Made by a program: the position numbers and the translations under genes. 64,000 bases of DNA from NCBI RefSeq assembly GCF_001661915.1, contig NZ_LYWY01000037.1, forward strand, positions 1 through 64,000. Direction: 5' to 3'. The stretch comes from Croceicoccus pelagius (lineage in GTDB: Bacteria > Pseudomonadota > Alphaproteobacteria > Sphingomonadales > Sphingomonadaceae). Positions within the stretch are counted from its first letter, which is position 1, and the number at the start of each line of letters is the position of its first letter. The notes beneath the pieces were generated by a model. The model searched no databases. It was not told the origin of the DNA and saw only the letters and a list, made by a program, of their open reading frames with translations. This document shows, piece by piece, positions 43,203 to 52,770 of the stretch.

Positions 43203-44678
43203 TCAAAACAATGACTGCTGGCCCGAAGCGGGATCATCCTGCGACGAGCGGCGCGCTGCCTTGCGGGGACGCGGTGCAGGTGGCGCGGACTCACCGGGAG
43301 TGACGTCCAGAGTACCATCGCGGAAACGCAGCGTCAGGCCCGCTTGCGCCGCTGCACTCTCCCGCGTCGTAACGGCATGGCCCGAAGGATCGGTAACTAC
43401 CGCATAACCGCGTTCGAGCGGCGCATAGGGATTAAGCTGTGGCAGGAGCCGCGAGAGCGAGGCCAGCGCCTGCCCTGCCTCACGCACCCGTTGACGCGCC
43501 AGGATGCCGGGATCGGGTACACGAGCCAGATCGCGGCGAAGCTGCACGACATGGCGCTGCAGAAGCGCCGGGCGCAGGCCCCCGCCGCTTTCGGCCAGCG
43601 CGCGCCGCGCCTGTTCCGCACGCCCTGCAAGGCCGCGCCGCAACCGGTCGGTCAGGTCGTCGAGCCGCTGGCCCTGCGCCTCGACCAGCATCTTCGGATC
43701 GGGAAGCCGCTCGCTCCAAGAAATCAGTCTCTCGCGGGCGAGCGCCACGGGCCGCACGACGCCGCGACGCTGACGCGCGGCATATTCGTCGAGCATGGCC
43801 ATCAGTTCCTGCCGTACCGGAACGGCCAGTTCGGCCGCGGCGGTCGGCGTGGGCGCGCGCAAGTCGGCAGCGAAGTCGGCCAGCGTCGTGTCTGTCTCGT
43901 GCCCCACGGCGGAGATCGTCGGAATCGTCGATTCGGCGATCGCGCGCACGACGACTTCCTCGTTGAAGGACCACAGATCCTCGATCGAACCGCCCCCGCG
44001 CGCAACAATCAGGAGGTCGGGGCGCGGCACCGGTCCGTTTGGGGGTAGCGCCGAAAACCCGCGCACGGCATTCGCAACCTGCTCGGCGGAGCCCTGCCCC
44101 TGCACCATGACCGGCCAGACGACGACGTGGCTGGGAAACCGGTCGCCCAGCCGGTGCAGGATGTCTCGGATCACCGCGCCGGTCGGGCTGGTCACAACGC
44201 CGATCGTGCGCGGCAGAAAGGGCAGGCGGCGCTTGCGTTCGGGCGCGAACAGGCCCTCGGCCTCCAGTTTCGCCTTCAGCTTCGCAAGCAGCGCCAGCAG
44301 CGCGCCTTCCCCCGCGATCTCCATCGATTCGATGACGATCTGGTATTTCGAACGCCCCGGGTATGTCGTCAGCTTGCCTGTCGCGATGACTTCCACGCCG
44401 TCCTCGGGCCGGAATGCCAGCCGTCCGGCATTGCCGCGCCACATCACACCGTCGATAACGGCGTTCTCGTCCTTCAGCGCGCAATACATGTGGCCTGATG
44501 CCGCCCGTTTGACGCCCGAAAGCTCGCCACGAAGGCGCACATGCCCGAAACGATCCTCCACCGTGCGCTTCAACATTTGGGAGATTTGCGAAATCGACAG
44601 GGGAGCGGCGTTGTCCCCTTGCCTCTCCTTCGCTAGGAGCCGCGCGTCTTCATCGTAATTTTCAGGGCGATTGGCCAA
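43203..44678 (-). CDS. xseA: exodeoxyribonuclease VII large subunit
   Basis: The 491-residue protein is the ExoVII large subunit, which degrades single-stranded DNA with XseB. The N-terminal OB domain has [20 protein letters not shown], and the catalytic middle has [33 protein letters not shown] and [20 protein letters not shown] (split here). A long coiled-coil follows. The TTG at 44678 is supported by an AAGGAAG site on the minus strand and by family N-termini. Its start codon shares base 44678 with the purD ATG on the other strand. Confidence 0.94.
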   Translation of the reverse strand: MANRPENYDEDARLLAKERQGDNAAPLSISQISQMLKRTVEDRFGHVRLRGELSGVKRAASGHMYCALKDENAVIDGVMWRGNAGRLAFRPEDGVEVIATGKLTTYPGRSKYQIVIESMEIAGEGALLALLAKLKAKLEAEGLFAPERKRRLPFLPRTIGVVTSPTGAVIRDILHRLGDRFPSHVVVWPVMVQGQGSAEQVANAVRGFSALPPNGPVPRPDLLIVARGGGSIEDLWSFNEEVVVRAIAESTIPTISAVGHETDTTLADFAADLRAPTPTAAAELAVPVRQELMAMLDEYAARQRRGVVRPVALARERLISWSERLPDPKMLVEAQGQRLDDLTDRLRRGLAGRAEQARRALAESGGGLRPALLQRHVVQLRRDLARVPDPGILARQRVREAGQALASLSRLLPQLNPYAPLERGYAVVTDPSGHAVTTRESAAAQAGLTLRFRDGTLDVTPGESAPPAPRPRKAARRSSQDDPASGQQSLF

Positions 44679-45979
44679 TGAACTTCCTTTTGATCGGCTC
44701 GGGCGGACGCGAACATGCGCTGGCATGGAAGCTGGCGCAATCCCGCCTGCTGGTCCCTGAGGGGCGTGAGCCGGGGAAAATATTCGCCGCGCCGGGCAAC
44801 CCGGGCATTGCCGACCATGCCGAATGCATAACGCTCGACGTGTCGGACCATGACGCGACTATCGCCTTCTGCGAGGAAAATCACGTCGGTCTCGTCGTCG
44901 TCGGCCCCGAAGCCCCGCTGGTCGACGGAATTGCCGATGCGCTGCGCGGTGCCGGTATCGCGGTTTTCGGACCCAGCCGGGAAGCAGCCCAGCTCGAAGG
45001 GTCCAAGGGTTTCACGAAAGACATGTGTCAGCGCGCAGGGATACCCACTGCCGGTTACGTGCGCGCCGACACGGCGGACGAGGCGCTGGCCGCGCTGAAG
45101 AAATTCACCACCCCCGTCGTCATCAAGGCCGACGGCCTGGCCGCGGGCAAGGGCGTGATCATCGCCGAAAGCGAAGCCGAGGCGATAGAGGCGATCCGCG
45201 ACATCTTCGGCGGGCGGTTCGGCTCTGCCGGTGCGCAAGTCGTGATCGAGGAATTCATGCGCGGCGAGGAAGCGAGCTATTTCGCGATCACCGACGGCGC
45301 GACGATCATGCCGTTCGGTTCGGCGCAGGATCACAAGCGCGTGGGTGAAGGCGACACCGGCCCCAATACCGGCGGCATGGGTGCCTACAGCCCCGCCCCG
45401 GTGCTGAGCCCCATGCTGCGCGGGCAGGTTCTGGAACGCATCATCGCGCCGACCGTGCGCCAGATGGCAGAAGACGGCACACCCTATCGCGGCGTCCTCT
45501 ACGCGGGCCTCATGCTGACCGAGGAAGGCCCGACGCTGATCGAATACAACTGCCGTTTCGGCGATCCCGAATGCCAGGTGCTGATGATGCGGCTGGAAGA
45601 TGATCTGGGCGAAATCCTTCTGGCCTGCGCGACCAACTCGCTCGCCAAGCTGCGGCCGGCGCGTTTCGCGGACCAGACCGCGCTTACCGTGGTGATGGCG
45701 GCCAATGGCTATCCCGACACGCCCGAAAAAGGCGGCGCAATCGATGGCCTGAACGCGGCAGAGGCAAAAGGCGGCAAGGTCTTCCATGCCGGCACCGCAC
45801 AGAAGGACGGTCAGCTTGTCGCCAATGGCGGGCGCGTGCTGAACGTGACGGCCATGGGCGACAGCGTGACCGCCGCGCAGAAGATCGCTTACGAGATGGT
45901 AGACGCCATCGATTTCCCGACCGGCTTCTGCCGCCGCGACATTGGCTGGCGCGAAGTGGAGCGTGAAGCGAAGGGCTGA
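44678..45979 (+). CDS. purD: phosphoribosylamine-glycine ligase
   Basis: This 433-residue ATP-grasp enzyme joins phosphoribosylamine and glycine to GAR in purine synthesis. The N-terminus [34 protein letters not shown], the ATP-grasp region [29 protein letters not shown] and ARFGDPE-like [11 protein letters not shown] are all present. It is complete, and divergent from xseA with no spacer. Confidence 0.97.
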   Translation: MNFLLIGSGGREHALAWKLAQSRLLVPEGREPGKIFAAPGNPGIADHAECITLDVSDHDATIAFCEENHVGLVVVGPEAPLVDGIADALRGAGIAVFGPSREAAQLEGSKGFTKDMCQRAGIPTAGYVRADTADEALAALKKFTTPVVIKADGLAAGKGVIIAESEAEAIEAIRDIFGGRFGSAGAQVVIEEFMRGEEASYFAITDGATIMPFGSAQDHKRVGEGDTGPNTGGMGAYSPAPVLSPMLRGQVLERIIAPTVRQMAEDGTPYRGVLYAGLMLTEEGPTLIEYNCRFGDPECQVLMMRLEDDLGEILLACATNSLAKLRPARFADQTALTVVMAANGYPDTPEKGGAIDGLNAAEAKGGKVFHAGTAQKDGQLVANGGRVLNVTAMGDSVTAAQKIAYEMVDAIDFPTGFCRRDIGWREVEREAKG

Positions 45980-45995
45980 GCGCGAAGCTCAGCCC
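45973..45995. terminator. Hairpin overlapping the purD stop
   Basis: GGGCTGAGC (45973-45981) and GCTCAGCCC (45987-45995) form a perfect 9-bp stem around GCGAA. The purD TGA lies within the first arm. It sits between convergent purD and the adenosine kinase gene; without a T-run it is probably a barrier rather than a classical terminator. Confidence 0.55.
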
Positions 45996-46002
45996 GCGCC
46001 GA

Positions 46003-46998
46003 TCAGCCCAGACGGTTAGCGACGAGCGCCTTCAAATCCGCCTCGGGCCGTGCGCCATAGTGGCTGATGACTTCCGCCGCCGCGACCGCACCCATCGTCA
46101 GGCAATCGGCCAGCAGCGCGCCGCGGACGTGGCCGTGGAGGAACCCTGCGGCAAAGCTGTCGCCCGCACCGGTCGTATCGACGACCTTGGAAACGGGTTC
46201 GGCAGGCACTTCGGCGCGCTCCGCACCGGCAACTGCAATCGCGCCCTTCTCGCTGCGCGTGGCGACCAGCACCGGCAGCTTCGGCGCAAGAGCGGCAACG
46301 CCTGCCTCGAAATCGGCCGCGCCGGTCAGGCCCAGCAGTTCGACTTCGTTGGCGAAGAGGATGTCGATCAGGCCGTCGTCGATCAGCTTGCGGAAATCGT
46401 CGCCGTGGCGGTCGAGCAGGAAAGCATCCGACAGCGTGAAGGCGACCTGACGGCCAGCCTTGCGAGCGGCATCGATCGCACCCTTCATCGCGGCGCGCGG
46501 ATCGTCGGGGTCCCAAAGGTACCCTTCGAGGTAGAGCACCTTGGCGCTGGCGATGAGGTCCGCGTCGATCGCGCTCGCCGGCAAGTGCTGCGACGCGCCG
46601 AGGAAGGTGTTCATCGTGCGCTGGCCATCGGGCGTGACGAGGACGAGGCAACGCGCCGTCGGCGGATCGCCTTCGCGCGGTGCGACTTCGTAGTGGATGC
46701 CCGCCGCGCGAATGTCGTGCGCGAAGACCGCGCCGAGCTGATCGTCAGCAACTTGCCCGATGAAGGCCGCCCTGCTGCCCAACGCCGCCAGACCTGCACA
46801 GGTATTCGCTGCCGACCCGCCGGAAATTTCCCGCGCCGGACCCATGTGGGCGTAAAGCTCCTCGGCCCGCGACGTGTCGATCAGCGCCATCGCGCCCTTG
46901 TCGAGCCCTTCGCTTTCCAGAAACGCGTCTTCGCACGGCGAGATCACGTCCACGATGGCATTTCCGATGGCGAGGACGTCGAAACGGGTATCGGTCAT
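46003..46998 (-). CDS. adenosine kinase, PfkB family
   Basis: This 331-residue ribokinase-fold kinase carries the N-terminal VLAIGNAIVDVISP, the SGGSAANTCAGLAALG signature and the C-terminal catalytic motif DTTGAGDSFAAGFLHG with its aspartate base. Adenosine is the likely substrate by close family style; a general sugar kinase is the alternative. It is monocistronic and convergent with purD. Confidence 0.9.
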   Translation of the reverse strand: MTDTRFDVLAIGNAIVDVISPCEDAFLESEGLDKGAMALIDTSRAEELYAHMGPAREISGGSAANTCAGLAALGSRAAFIGQVADDQLGAVFAHDIRAAGIHYEVAPREGDPPTARCLVLVTPDGQRTMNTFLGASQHLPASAIDADLIASAKVLYLEGYLWDPDDPRAAMKGAIDAARKAGRQVAFTLSDAFLLDRHGDDFRKLIDDGLIDILFANEVELLGLTGAADFEAGVAALAPKLPVLVATRSEKGAIAVAGAERAEVPAEPVSKVVDTTGAGDSFAAGFLHGHVRGALLADCLTMGAVAAAEVISHYGARPEADLKALVANRLG

Positions 46999-47147
46999 GG
47001 CTTGGCTAGGGGCCTTTTAGAGGTCGATGGGAAAATTGCAGCGGGGTTAGGCGCACCTGCCCGATACGGCAAGCGCCGAACATCACGCGCTTTATTGACA
47101 GCGGAGCCTTATTGACACCGGGCCGGCGCTCGCATCTACCTGCGTCC

Positions 47148-47876
47148 ATGCAGGATGCCCGTTCCGCCCTTTCGATACCGCAGGCCTTTGCGCTGGCGGC
47201 GACCCAGCTTGGCGACAGGCGGGTCATCTGGCTTCTGGTGAAGTCGATCCTCATCAGTCTCGTGCTTGCCATCGTGCTGGGCGTTGCGCTGGTCGTGCTG
47301 CTGGGCTGGGGGATCGGGGCAATGTTCGGGCTGGACTATGACCAGACCGTGCCGGGCGTCGGGATCGCGATGGTCGCGGTGCTGGGGCTGGTCGGCCTGA
47401 TCGCGGCATGGCTGGCATGGCGCATCGTCGCGATGGCGGTGCTGCAGTTCTATGCCGACGAAGTCGTCGAGCTGGTCGAGGCGAAGTTCTATCCGGCGCT
47501 CTCCCCGCGCGACCTGCCGATGGGCGAACAGGGACGGATTGCCCTTCGCGGCGCGGTGCGGGCGCTTATCGCAAACTTGATCGCCCTGCCCTTCGCGCTG
47601 GCGCTGGTCTTCACCGCGATCGGCCCTGCCGTTGTCTTCGCGGTGGTGAACGCATTTCTTCTGGGGCGGGAGCTTCAGGACATGGTCTGGGTGCGCCACA
47701 TGAAGGACGGCGCTGCCGCGCCGCTGGGCTTTTCCAGCCGCTTCCTTTTGGGTCTGGCGGTCGTCGGCCTGCTGGCCATCCCGATCCTGAACCTTTTGGC
47801 CCCGTTCCTGGGGGCAGCGGCGGCGACCCATCTGGTGCATCGCGCCGCGCTGAGGCAGGGGAAGATCGATGCGTAG
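47148..47876 (+). CDS. EI24 domain-containing membrane protein
   Basis: The 242-residue protein has about five transmembrane helices and the EI24/CysZ-like pattern (LVKSILISLVLAIVLGVALV, YADEVVELVEAKFYP, NAFLLGRELQDMVWVRHM, ending with hydrophobic helices). The start MQDARSAL at 47148 is preferred. CysZ is a sulfate permease, but sulfate transport is not established here. It overlaps the next lipoprotein gene by 8 nt. Confidence 0.82.
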   Translation: MQDARSALSIPQAFALAATQLGDRRVIWLLVKSILISLVLAIVLGVALVVLLGWGIGAMFGLDYDQTVPGVGIAMVAVLGLVGLIAAWLAWRIVAMAVLQFYADEVVELVEAKFYPALSPRDLPMGEQGRIALRGAVRALIANLIALPFALALVFTAIGPAVVFAVVNAFLLGRELQDMVWVRHMKDGAAAPLGFSSRFLLGLAVVGLLAIPILNLLAPFLGAAAATHLVHRAALRQGKIDA

Positions 47877-48288
47877 CCTTATCGCCCTTGCTCTGATCCC
47901 GCTCGTCGCCGCTTGTGCCAGCGGGCCCAGCTACACCGTCCCATCCTCGCGCCCCGCGAACAGCGCTCCGGTCCCGCCGCAAGAACCGCAGATCCAGCCG
48001 CAGACCGGCTTTCGCGCGCCGCGCATCATGGATGCACCGGGGCTCGACGGCGTGATCGGCACCGATGCCAGCGGCCTCGTCCGCCAATTCGGCAGCCCAC
48101 GGCTCGACGTATGGGAAGGCGATGCGCGCAAGCTGCAGTTTACGGGCAATGCCTGCGTGCTCGACGTCTTCCTCTATCCCACCGCACCGGGGCGCGGCGA
48201 AACCGCGACATGGGTGGAAGCGCGCCGCGGCACTGACGGACGCGATGTCGACCGCGCAGCGTGCATCGCCGCGCTTCGGCGCCGTTGA
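47869..48288 (+). CDS. hypothetical lipoprotein
   Basis: The 139-residue product has a lipoprotein signal (MRSLIALALIPLVAACASG, C16), a Pro/Gln-rich linker, and a small domain (DASGLVRQFGSPRLDVWEGD, KLQFTGNACVLDVFLYP) resembling SmpA/OmlA-like envelope domains. It shares 8 nt with the EI24 gene. No specific function is known. Confidence 0.75.
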   Translation: MRSLIALALIPLVAACASGPSYTVPSSRPANSAPVPPQEPQIQPQTGFRAPRIMDAPGLDGVIGTDASGLVRQFGSPRLDVWEGDARKLQFTGNACVLDVFLYPTAPGRGETATWVEARRGTDGRDVDRAACIAALRRR

Positions 48289-48369
48289 ACTGCTTTCGCA
48301 CCGAGGTAACCCCGTCTTAAGCTTGTTTGGGTAAGCCATTCCCCGACGAACAAGGGGTTTTGCGCGCTC

Positions 48370-49317
48370 ATGACCATGCATTTCAGCGATATCGCCCGGC
48401 AGGCTGCTGCGGATCGGCAGATTTCGGACGAAGAGATTCTCCAGCTCCGCCGCGCCGGTTGGGGGGACGGACAGATCACTGCCGAAGAGGCGGAGGCGAT
48501 CTTCGCATTGAACGATTCGCTGGGCGGCCGCACCGATGCCTGGGTCGATTTCTTCGTCGAGGCGATCGGCGAATACGTGCTCAACACGTTGGAGCCGCGC
48601 GGCTACGTTACCGATGAACAGGCAAGCTGGCTGATTGCGCGACTAAGCGCGAGCGGCAACGTCGAATCGATGGCGGAACTGGAACTGGTCGTCCGCCTTG
48701 TCGAGCGCGCATCGAACGTGCCGGAAAAGATGAAGGTCTATGTTCTTGGGGTCATGGAGCATGAGGTGCTGACCGGCACCGGCCCCACCCGCTGCGGCGG
48801 TGAGCTTTCACACACCCATGTCAGCGCCGCCGAATGCAGGATCCTTCGCCGCGCAATCTTTGCACCCGGTTCGGACCGCCCCGGCGCGGTTAGCCGCCGC
48901 GAGGCCGAAATGCTCTATCGCATCAAGGACGCCTGCCTGGACGCGAACAACGCGCCCGAATGGAAGCGCCTGTTCGTGCAGGCCGTGGGCAACCACCTGC
49001 AGGGGTTCTCGTCCGAAAATTCCCAGATCAGCCGCGAACGCGCTGCTGAACTGGAAACGTTCATGGCCGATGCCAGTTCGAACGTCGGCCGCTTCCTCGG
49101 CCGCATGGCGAAAACCAGCCCGAACCGTTTCGGTAAAGTATTCGGTCGCAAGGGCACAAACGAACCGACCCGCGGACAGCTTGTCGCAGCCGATCAAGCC
49201 GTGACCGCCAGCGAGAAGAAGTGGCTGGATGCCCAGATTTCGGGCAATGGCCAGGTTGACGAATTCGACGCTGCGTTGCTCGACTTCCTCGACGGCGGGA
49301 GTGCTCCCGCAGCCTGA
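48370..49317 (+). CDS. hypothetical protein, 315 aa
   Basis: The protein is soluble, acidic in the N-terminal half and mainly helical. Two similar segments near the N- and C-termini (ADRQISDEEILQLRRAGWGDG and TASEKKWLDAQISGNGQVD) resemble degenerate EF-hand-like or TerB-like repeats. I do not recognise the family. An 8-bp hairpin (49323-49340) follows the stop. Neighbours give no functional hint. Confidence 0.65.
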   Translation: MTMHFSDIARQAAADRQISDEEILQLRRAGWGDGQITAEEAEAIFALNDSLGGRTDAWVDFFVEAIGEYVLNTLEPRGYVTDEQASWLIARLSASGNVESMAELELVVRLVERASNVPEKMKVYVLGVMEHEVLTGTGPTRCGGELSHTHVSAAECRILRRAIFAPGSDRPGAVSRREAEMLYRIKDACLDANNAPEWKRLFVQAVGNHLQGFSSENSQISRERAAELETFMADASSNVGRFLGRMAKTSPNRFGKVFGRKGTNEPTRGQLVAADQAVTASEKKWLDAQISGNGQVDEFDAALLDFLDGGSAPAA

Positions 49318-49322
49318 AATTC

Positions 49323-49340
49323 AATTTCTCTGGAGAAATT
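49323..49340. terminator. Short palindrome after the 315-aa gene
   Basis: AATTTCTC (49323-49330), TG, GAGAAATT (49333-49340) is a perfect inverted repeat 5 bp past the stop. No T-run follows. It lies in the gap separating this gene from the convergent suf operon end. Confidence 0.4.
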
Positions 49341-49453
49341 CGTTCAGGTGGATCCGAGGCCGGTGATGCCGATCGACCCGGAGCGCAGCGTACTTCAGTA
49401 CGTGAGCACCGGAAGCGGGCCGAACCGCCGGACGCAGGCCCGCATGGGCGGAT

Positions 49454-49813
49454 TTATACGGTGAAACTCTCGCCGCAACCGCATGAGCCGGTCGCGTTGG
49501 GATTGTTGAAGACGAAGCCCGCCTGAAAATCGTCCTCGACCCAGTCCATCGTGCTGCCGATCAAATACAGCACGCTGGCGCCGTCGATGAAGAACAGGCC
49601 GCCGGGCGTTTCGATACGTTCGTCGAAGGCATTCGCCTCGTTCACGTAGTCGACCGAGTAGGCAAGGCCCGAACAGCCGCGACGCGGTGTCGACAGCTTC
49701 ACGCCGATCGCGCCGTCGGGCGCCTTGGCCATCAGGTCGGCCACGCGCTGTTCCGCGCTGGCAGTCAGCGTGACGGCGGCCTTGGGGGCGGGGCGGGTCT
49801 TCGTGTCAGTCAT
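49454..49813 (-). CDS. sufA: iron-sulfur cluster assembly accessory protein, HesB/IscA family (SufA-like)
   Basis: The 119-residue A-type carrier delivers Fe-S clusters to targets. The three invariant cysteines are C47 (RRGCSGLAY), C111 and C113 (GSCGCGESF). It is the last gene of the suf operon and overlaps the GNAT gene by 4 nt. ErpA-type function is an alternative name; position favours SufA. Confidence 0.9.
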   Translation of the reverse strand: MTDTKTRPAPKAAVTLTASAEQRVADLMAKAPDGAIGVKLSTPRRGCSGLAYSVDYVNEANAFDERIETPGGLFFIDGASVLYLIGSTMDWVEDDFQAGFVFNNPNATGSCGCGESFTV

Positions 49814-50310
49814 AATTTCTTTTCCCAGAAGTGGGCACTGCCCATCGCCGGATCAAGGGCATAGGTCGCATAGCCTTCGCTGGCGTACAGCGCCTTCGCC
49901 CCTTCGTTGCCCGACAGGACTTCGAGTGTGATCTTGCAGGCCCCACGCTTTTTCGCCTCGTCGGCAATGGCCCGCATCAGGGCGCGGCCGATGCCCTTGC
50001 CACGGTGCGAAGGCAGCACGGCCATGTCGTGAATGTTGACCAGCGGCGAACAGGCGAACGTGGAAAAACCCGTGAAACAATTGGCAAGGCCCACGGGTTC
50101 GCCATCCTCGCGCGCGATCAGGCTGAACGCTCCGGGATGATCGGCCAATGCTGCAGGCAGTCCTTCCCGCGCCTTGTCCGAAAGCGGCTCACCTCCGCCC
50201 ATCGGATCGCGCGCATAAGCGTCGAGCAGCACGACAAGTGCTGCCGCGTCCGCCGGATCGCGGTAGTCGGCCAAGGTAATGGCCAAGGTCGAGGCGACGG
50301 TCGTGCTCAC
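49810..50310 (-). CDS. GNAT family N-acetyltransferase
   Basis: This 166-residue acetyltransferase shows the acetyl-CoA site HDMAVLPSHRGKGIGRALMRA and the later LEVLSGNEGAKALYASEGY. The GTG at 50310 overlaps the stop of the upstream sufT-like gene by GTGA, and its own stop overlaps sufA. It is unusual to find it inside a suf operon; the acetyl acceptor is unknown. Confidence 0.85.
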   Translation of the reverse strand: MSTTVASTLAITLADYRDPADAAALVVLLDAYARDPMGGGEPLSDKAREGLPAALADHPGAFSLIAREDGEPVGLANCFTGFSTFACSPLVNIHDMAVLPSHRGKGIGRALMRAIADEAKKRGACKITLEVLSGNEGAKALYASEGYATYALDPAMGSAHFWEKKL

Positions 50311-50819
50311 AACATTCCGAGTTCGAGCTTGGCCTCGTCGCTCATCTTCTGCGGGTCCCACGGCGGGTCCCAGACGAGGTTCACTTCGGCATCGCCCACG
50401 CCCGGAACCGCGCCGACGCGCAGTTCGACCTCGCCCGGCATCGATTCGGCCACCGGACAGTGCGGCGTGGTCAGCGTCATGGTGACGACCGCGCGGCTGT
50501 TGTCGTCGATCTCGACACCGTAAATCAGGCCCAGATCGTAGATGTTCACCGGGATTTCGGGGTCGTAGATTTCCTTCAGCGCGGTGATCACGCTTTCGTA
50601 AAGATCGCCGCCCGGTTCGTTTTCGGCCAGGTCGGCGGGCTTTTCCTTCAGAAAACCGTCGAGATAGTCCTTCTTGCGCTCCAGCTTTTCGACTGCGCTT
50701 TCCGCGACCGCCTCTTCAACGCGGGCGCGGCGCGGGGTTTCCACGCTGTTCACTTCCTCGGTCGGCGGGGGTGCCACGACGCGGTCGGGGGTGTTGGTTT
50801 CATCGTTTTCGGGGGTCAT
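50307..50819 (-). CDS. sufT: SUF system Fe-S cluster assembly protein, DUF59/SufT family
   Basis: The 170-residue protein has a charged N-terminal extension (1-70) and a C-terminal MIP18/DUF59 domain (YESVITALKEIYDPEIPVNIYD, then LTTPHCPVAESMP and WDPPWDP). The Cys in HCPVAE is the conserved one. SufT helps Fe-S maturation of certain clients. It overlaps sufS and the GNAT gene by 4 nt each. Confidence 0.92.
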   Translation of the reverse strand: MTPENDETNTPDRVVAPPPTEEVNSVETPRRARVEEAVAESAVEKLERKKDYLDGFLKEKPADLAENEPGGDLYESVITALKEIYDPEIPVNIYDLGLIYGVEIDDNSRAVVTMTLTTPHCPVAESMPGEVELRVGAVPGVGDAEVNLVWDPPWDPQKMSDEAKLELGML

Positions 50820-52027
50820 CCGAAGATCCTCATCGTGCGTTCGATGCCGCGGATCAGCGCGGCGATATCGTCTTCGTCGGAATAGAGGCCGAAGCTGGCC
50901 CGGGCCGTCGCGGGAACGCCCAGGTGGTCCATCAGCGGCTGGGCGCAGTGGTGGCCGGCGCGAATCGCGACGTTTTCTTCATCGAGAATGGTGCCCAGAT
51001 CGTGCGGGTGGATGTCGCCAAGCTGGAAGCTTACGATCCCTGCACTGTCGTCCGGCCCGAACAGGCGAAGCGAATTGATCTTGGCCAGTTCGGCGCGCGC
51101 CTTTCGGACAAGATCGTCCTCGTGCGCCGCGATCCGTTCGATACCGATACCCTCGACGTAATCGACGGCAGCGGCAAAGGCGATCGCCTCGGTAATGGCG
51201 GGGGTGCCCGCCTCGAAGCGCTGCGGCGCATCGGCCCATGTCGTCTTTTCGAACGTCACCCGATCGATCATCGAACCGCCGCCCTGATAGGGGGGCATGG
51301 CGTCCAGGATGTCCTTCTTGGCCCAGAGCGCGCCGATTCCGGTGGGGCCGTAGATCTTGTGCGCGGAAAAGACGTAGAAATCGCAATCGAGAGCTTTAAC
51401 GTCGACTTTTGTGCGGGGCACCGCCTGACAACCGTCCAGCAGCAGTTTCGCGCCGACAGAACGGGCGAGTTCTGCCGCCTTCGCCGTGTCGAGCCGTGAA
51501 CCCAGCACGTTCGATACGTGCGCCAACGCGATCAGTTTCGTCCGTTCGTCAACGAGTTGCCGCGCAGCATCGAGGTCAATGCGGCCATCATCGGTCAGCG
51601 GGCAGACATCGATCTCAATTCCGACCCTGTCGCGCAGCATCTGCCACGGCACGATGTTCGAATGATGCTCCAGAACTGACAGGAGAACGCGATCTCCGGC
51701 CTTCAGGTTTGCTGCACCCCATGTTGCAGCAACAAGATTGATCGCCTCGGTCGCGCCGCGGGTGAAAACGATCTCGTCCTCCACCCCGCCGACAAGGCCC
51801 GCGACCTTGCGGCGCGCGGCTTCGTAGCCCAGCGTCATCTCGGCGCTGCGCGAATAGACGCCGCGGTGCACCGTTGCGTAATCGCGCCCCAGCGCGTTGG
51901 CCATCGCGTCGACCACGGCCTGCGGCTTCTGCGAAGTCGCCGCAGTGTCGAGATAGTGCCAGGGGCTGCCGTCGGCATTGACCATGCCGGGGAAGTCCGC
52001 CTTGCGGGATATCGTCTGCGTGCTCAC
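50816..52027 (-). CDS. sufS: cysteine desulfurase SufS
   Basis: This 403-residue PLP enzyme provides sulfur from cysteine. The PLP lysine lies in FSAHKIYGPTGIG and the reactive cysteine in RAGHHCAQPLMDH. N-terminal WHYLDTAATSQKPQAVVDA is typical of SufS. Overlaps of 4 nt on both sides tie it to sufD and sufT. SufE is not encoded in the window. Confidence 0.96.
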   Translation of the reverse strand: MSTQTISRKADFPGMVNADGSPWHYLDTAATSQKPQAVVDAMANALGRDYATVHRGVYSRSAEMTLGYEAARRKVAGLVGGVEDEIVFTRGATEAINLVAATWGAANLKAGDRVLLSVLEHHSNIVPWQMLRDRVGIEIDVCPLTDDGRIDLDAARQLVDERTKLIALAHVSNVLGSRLDTAKAAELARSVGAKLLLDGCQAVPRTKVDVKALDCDFYVFSAHKIYGPTGIGALWAKKDILDAMPPYQGGGSMIDRVTFEKTTWADAPQRFEAGTPAITEAIAFAAAVDYVEGIGIERIAAHEDDLVRKARAELAKINSLRLFGPDDSAGIVSFQLGDIHPHDLGTILDEENVAIRAGHHCAQPLMDHLGVPATARASFGLYSDEDDIAALIRGIERTMRIFG

Positions 52028-52770
52028 AGCTGCGCACCTTCGAGCACGGAAAGAGCACGTTCGAGCAGCTTCTCGCCCAGTTCCCCGTCTTCGATGTTCT
52101 CGAATGCGTCGGCGATAAAGGCCTGCACCTGCAGCTTACGTGCGATCTCGAGCGGAATGCCGCGCGCGGCCATGTAGAAACCCGCCGACTGGTCCAGCGC
52201 GCCGATCGCTGCGCCGTGGGCGCACTTCACGTCGTCTGCGAAGATTTCGAGTTCCGGCTTGGTATTCGCGCTCGCGCCCTTTTCAAGAAGGATCGCGCGG
52301 AAGTTCTGTGCAGCGTCGGTCTTCTGCGCATCGCGCACGACCTCGATCCGGCCAAGGAAATTGCCGACCGCCTTGCCCCAGTGAACCGCGCGCACGACCT
52401 GGTTCGAGGTGGCGTTGGGTTCGCCATGGATGCAGCGGGTCACGAATTCGCGCGTTTCACTGCCGCCGCCGATGGTGACGCCGCCGAATTCAAAGTGTGC
52501 GCCGTCTTCCAGAGTGACTTCGCATTCCAGCCGCGCATAGTCGGGCGCCGCGTTGACCGCAGACAGTTCGAACCGCCCGCCCTTGCCGATGCGCACGCGG
52601 ATGCGTTCGATGCCGGTGACGTCGCGGCTTTCGGCACGGCTTTCGCCCGCCGGAACCGCGATTTCGGTCCAATCGGTCAGCGTGTTCGCATCCGAAGCTT
52701 CCAGCGCCGCCGCGTCGGCATAGCGCCAGTCTTCGTCACGGGTGGTGGGAAGGGTAGCCAGATCGGTCAC
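52024..52770 (-). CDS. sufD: Fe-S cluster assembly protein SufD
   Basis: The 248-residue protein is the SufD partner in the SufBC2D scaffold: VHWGKAVGNFLGRIEVVRDA and DDVKCAHGAAIGALDQSAGF are family segments, with the invariant His in KCAHG. It is shorter than E. coli SufD (423) because of a shorter N-terminus, as usual in alphaproteobacteria. It overlaps sufC and sufS. Confidence 0.93.
   Translation of the reverse strand: MTDLATLPTTRDEDWRYADAAALEASDANTLTDWTEIAVPAGESRAESRDVTGIERIRVRIGKGGRFELSAVNAAPDYARLECEVTLEDGAHFEFGGVTIGGGSETREFVTRCIHGEPNATSNQVVRAVHWGKAVGNFLGRIEVVRDAQKTDAAQNFRAILLEKGASANTKPELEIFADDVKCAHGAAIGALDQSAGFYMAARGIPLEIARKLQVQAFIADAFENIEDGELGEKLLERALSVLEGAQL

Noticed and set aside
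49341-49453. Short dyad CGTACTTCAGTACG near the suf operon end as a regulatory site
   Set aside because: It lies downstream of two convergent genes, where a promoter operator is unlikely; it may be a common dispersed repeat, but no second copy was seen in the window.
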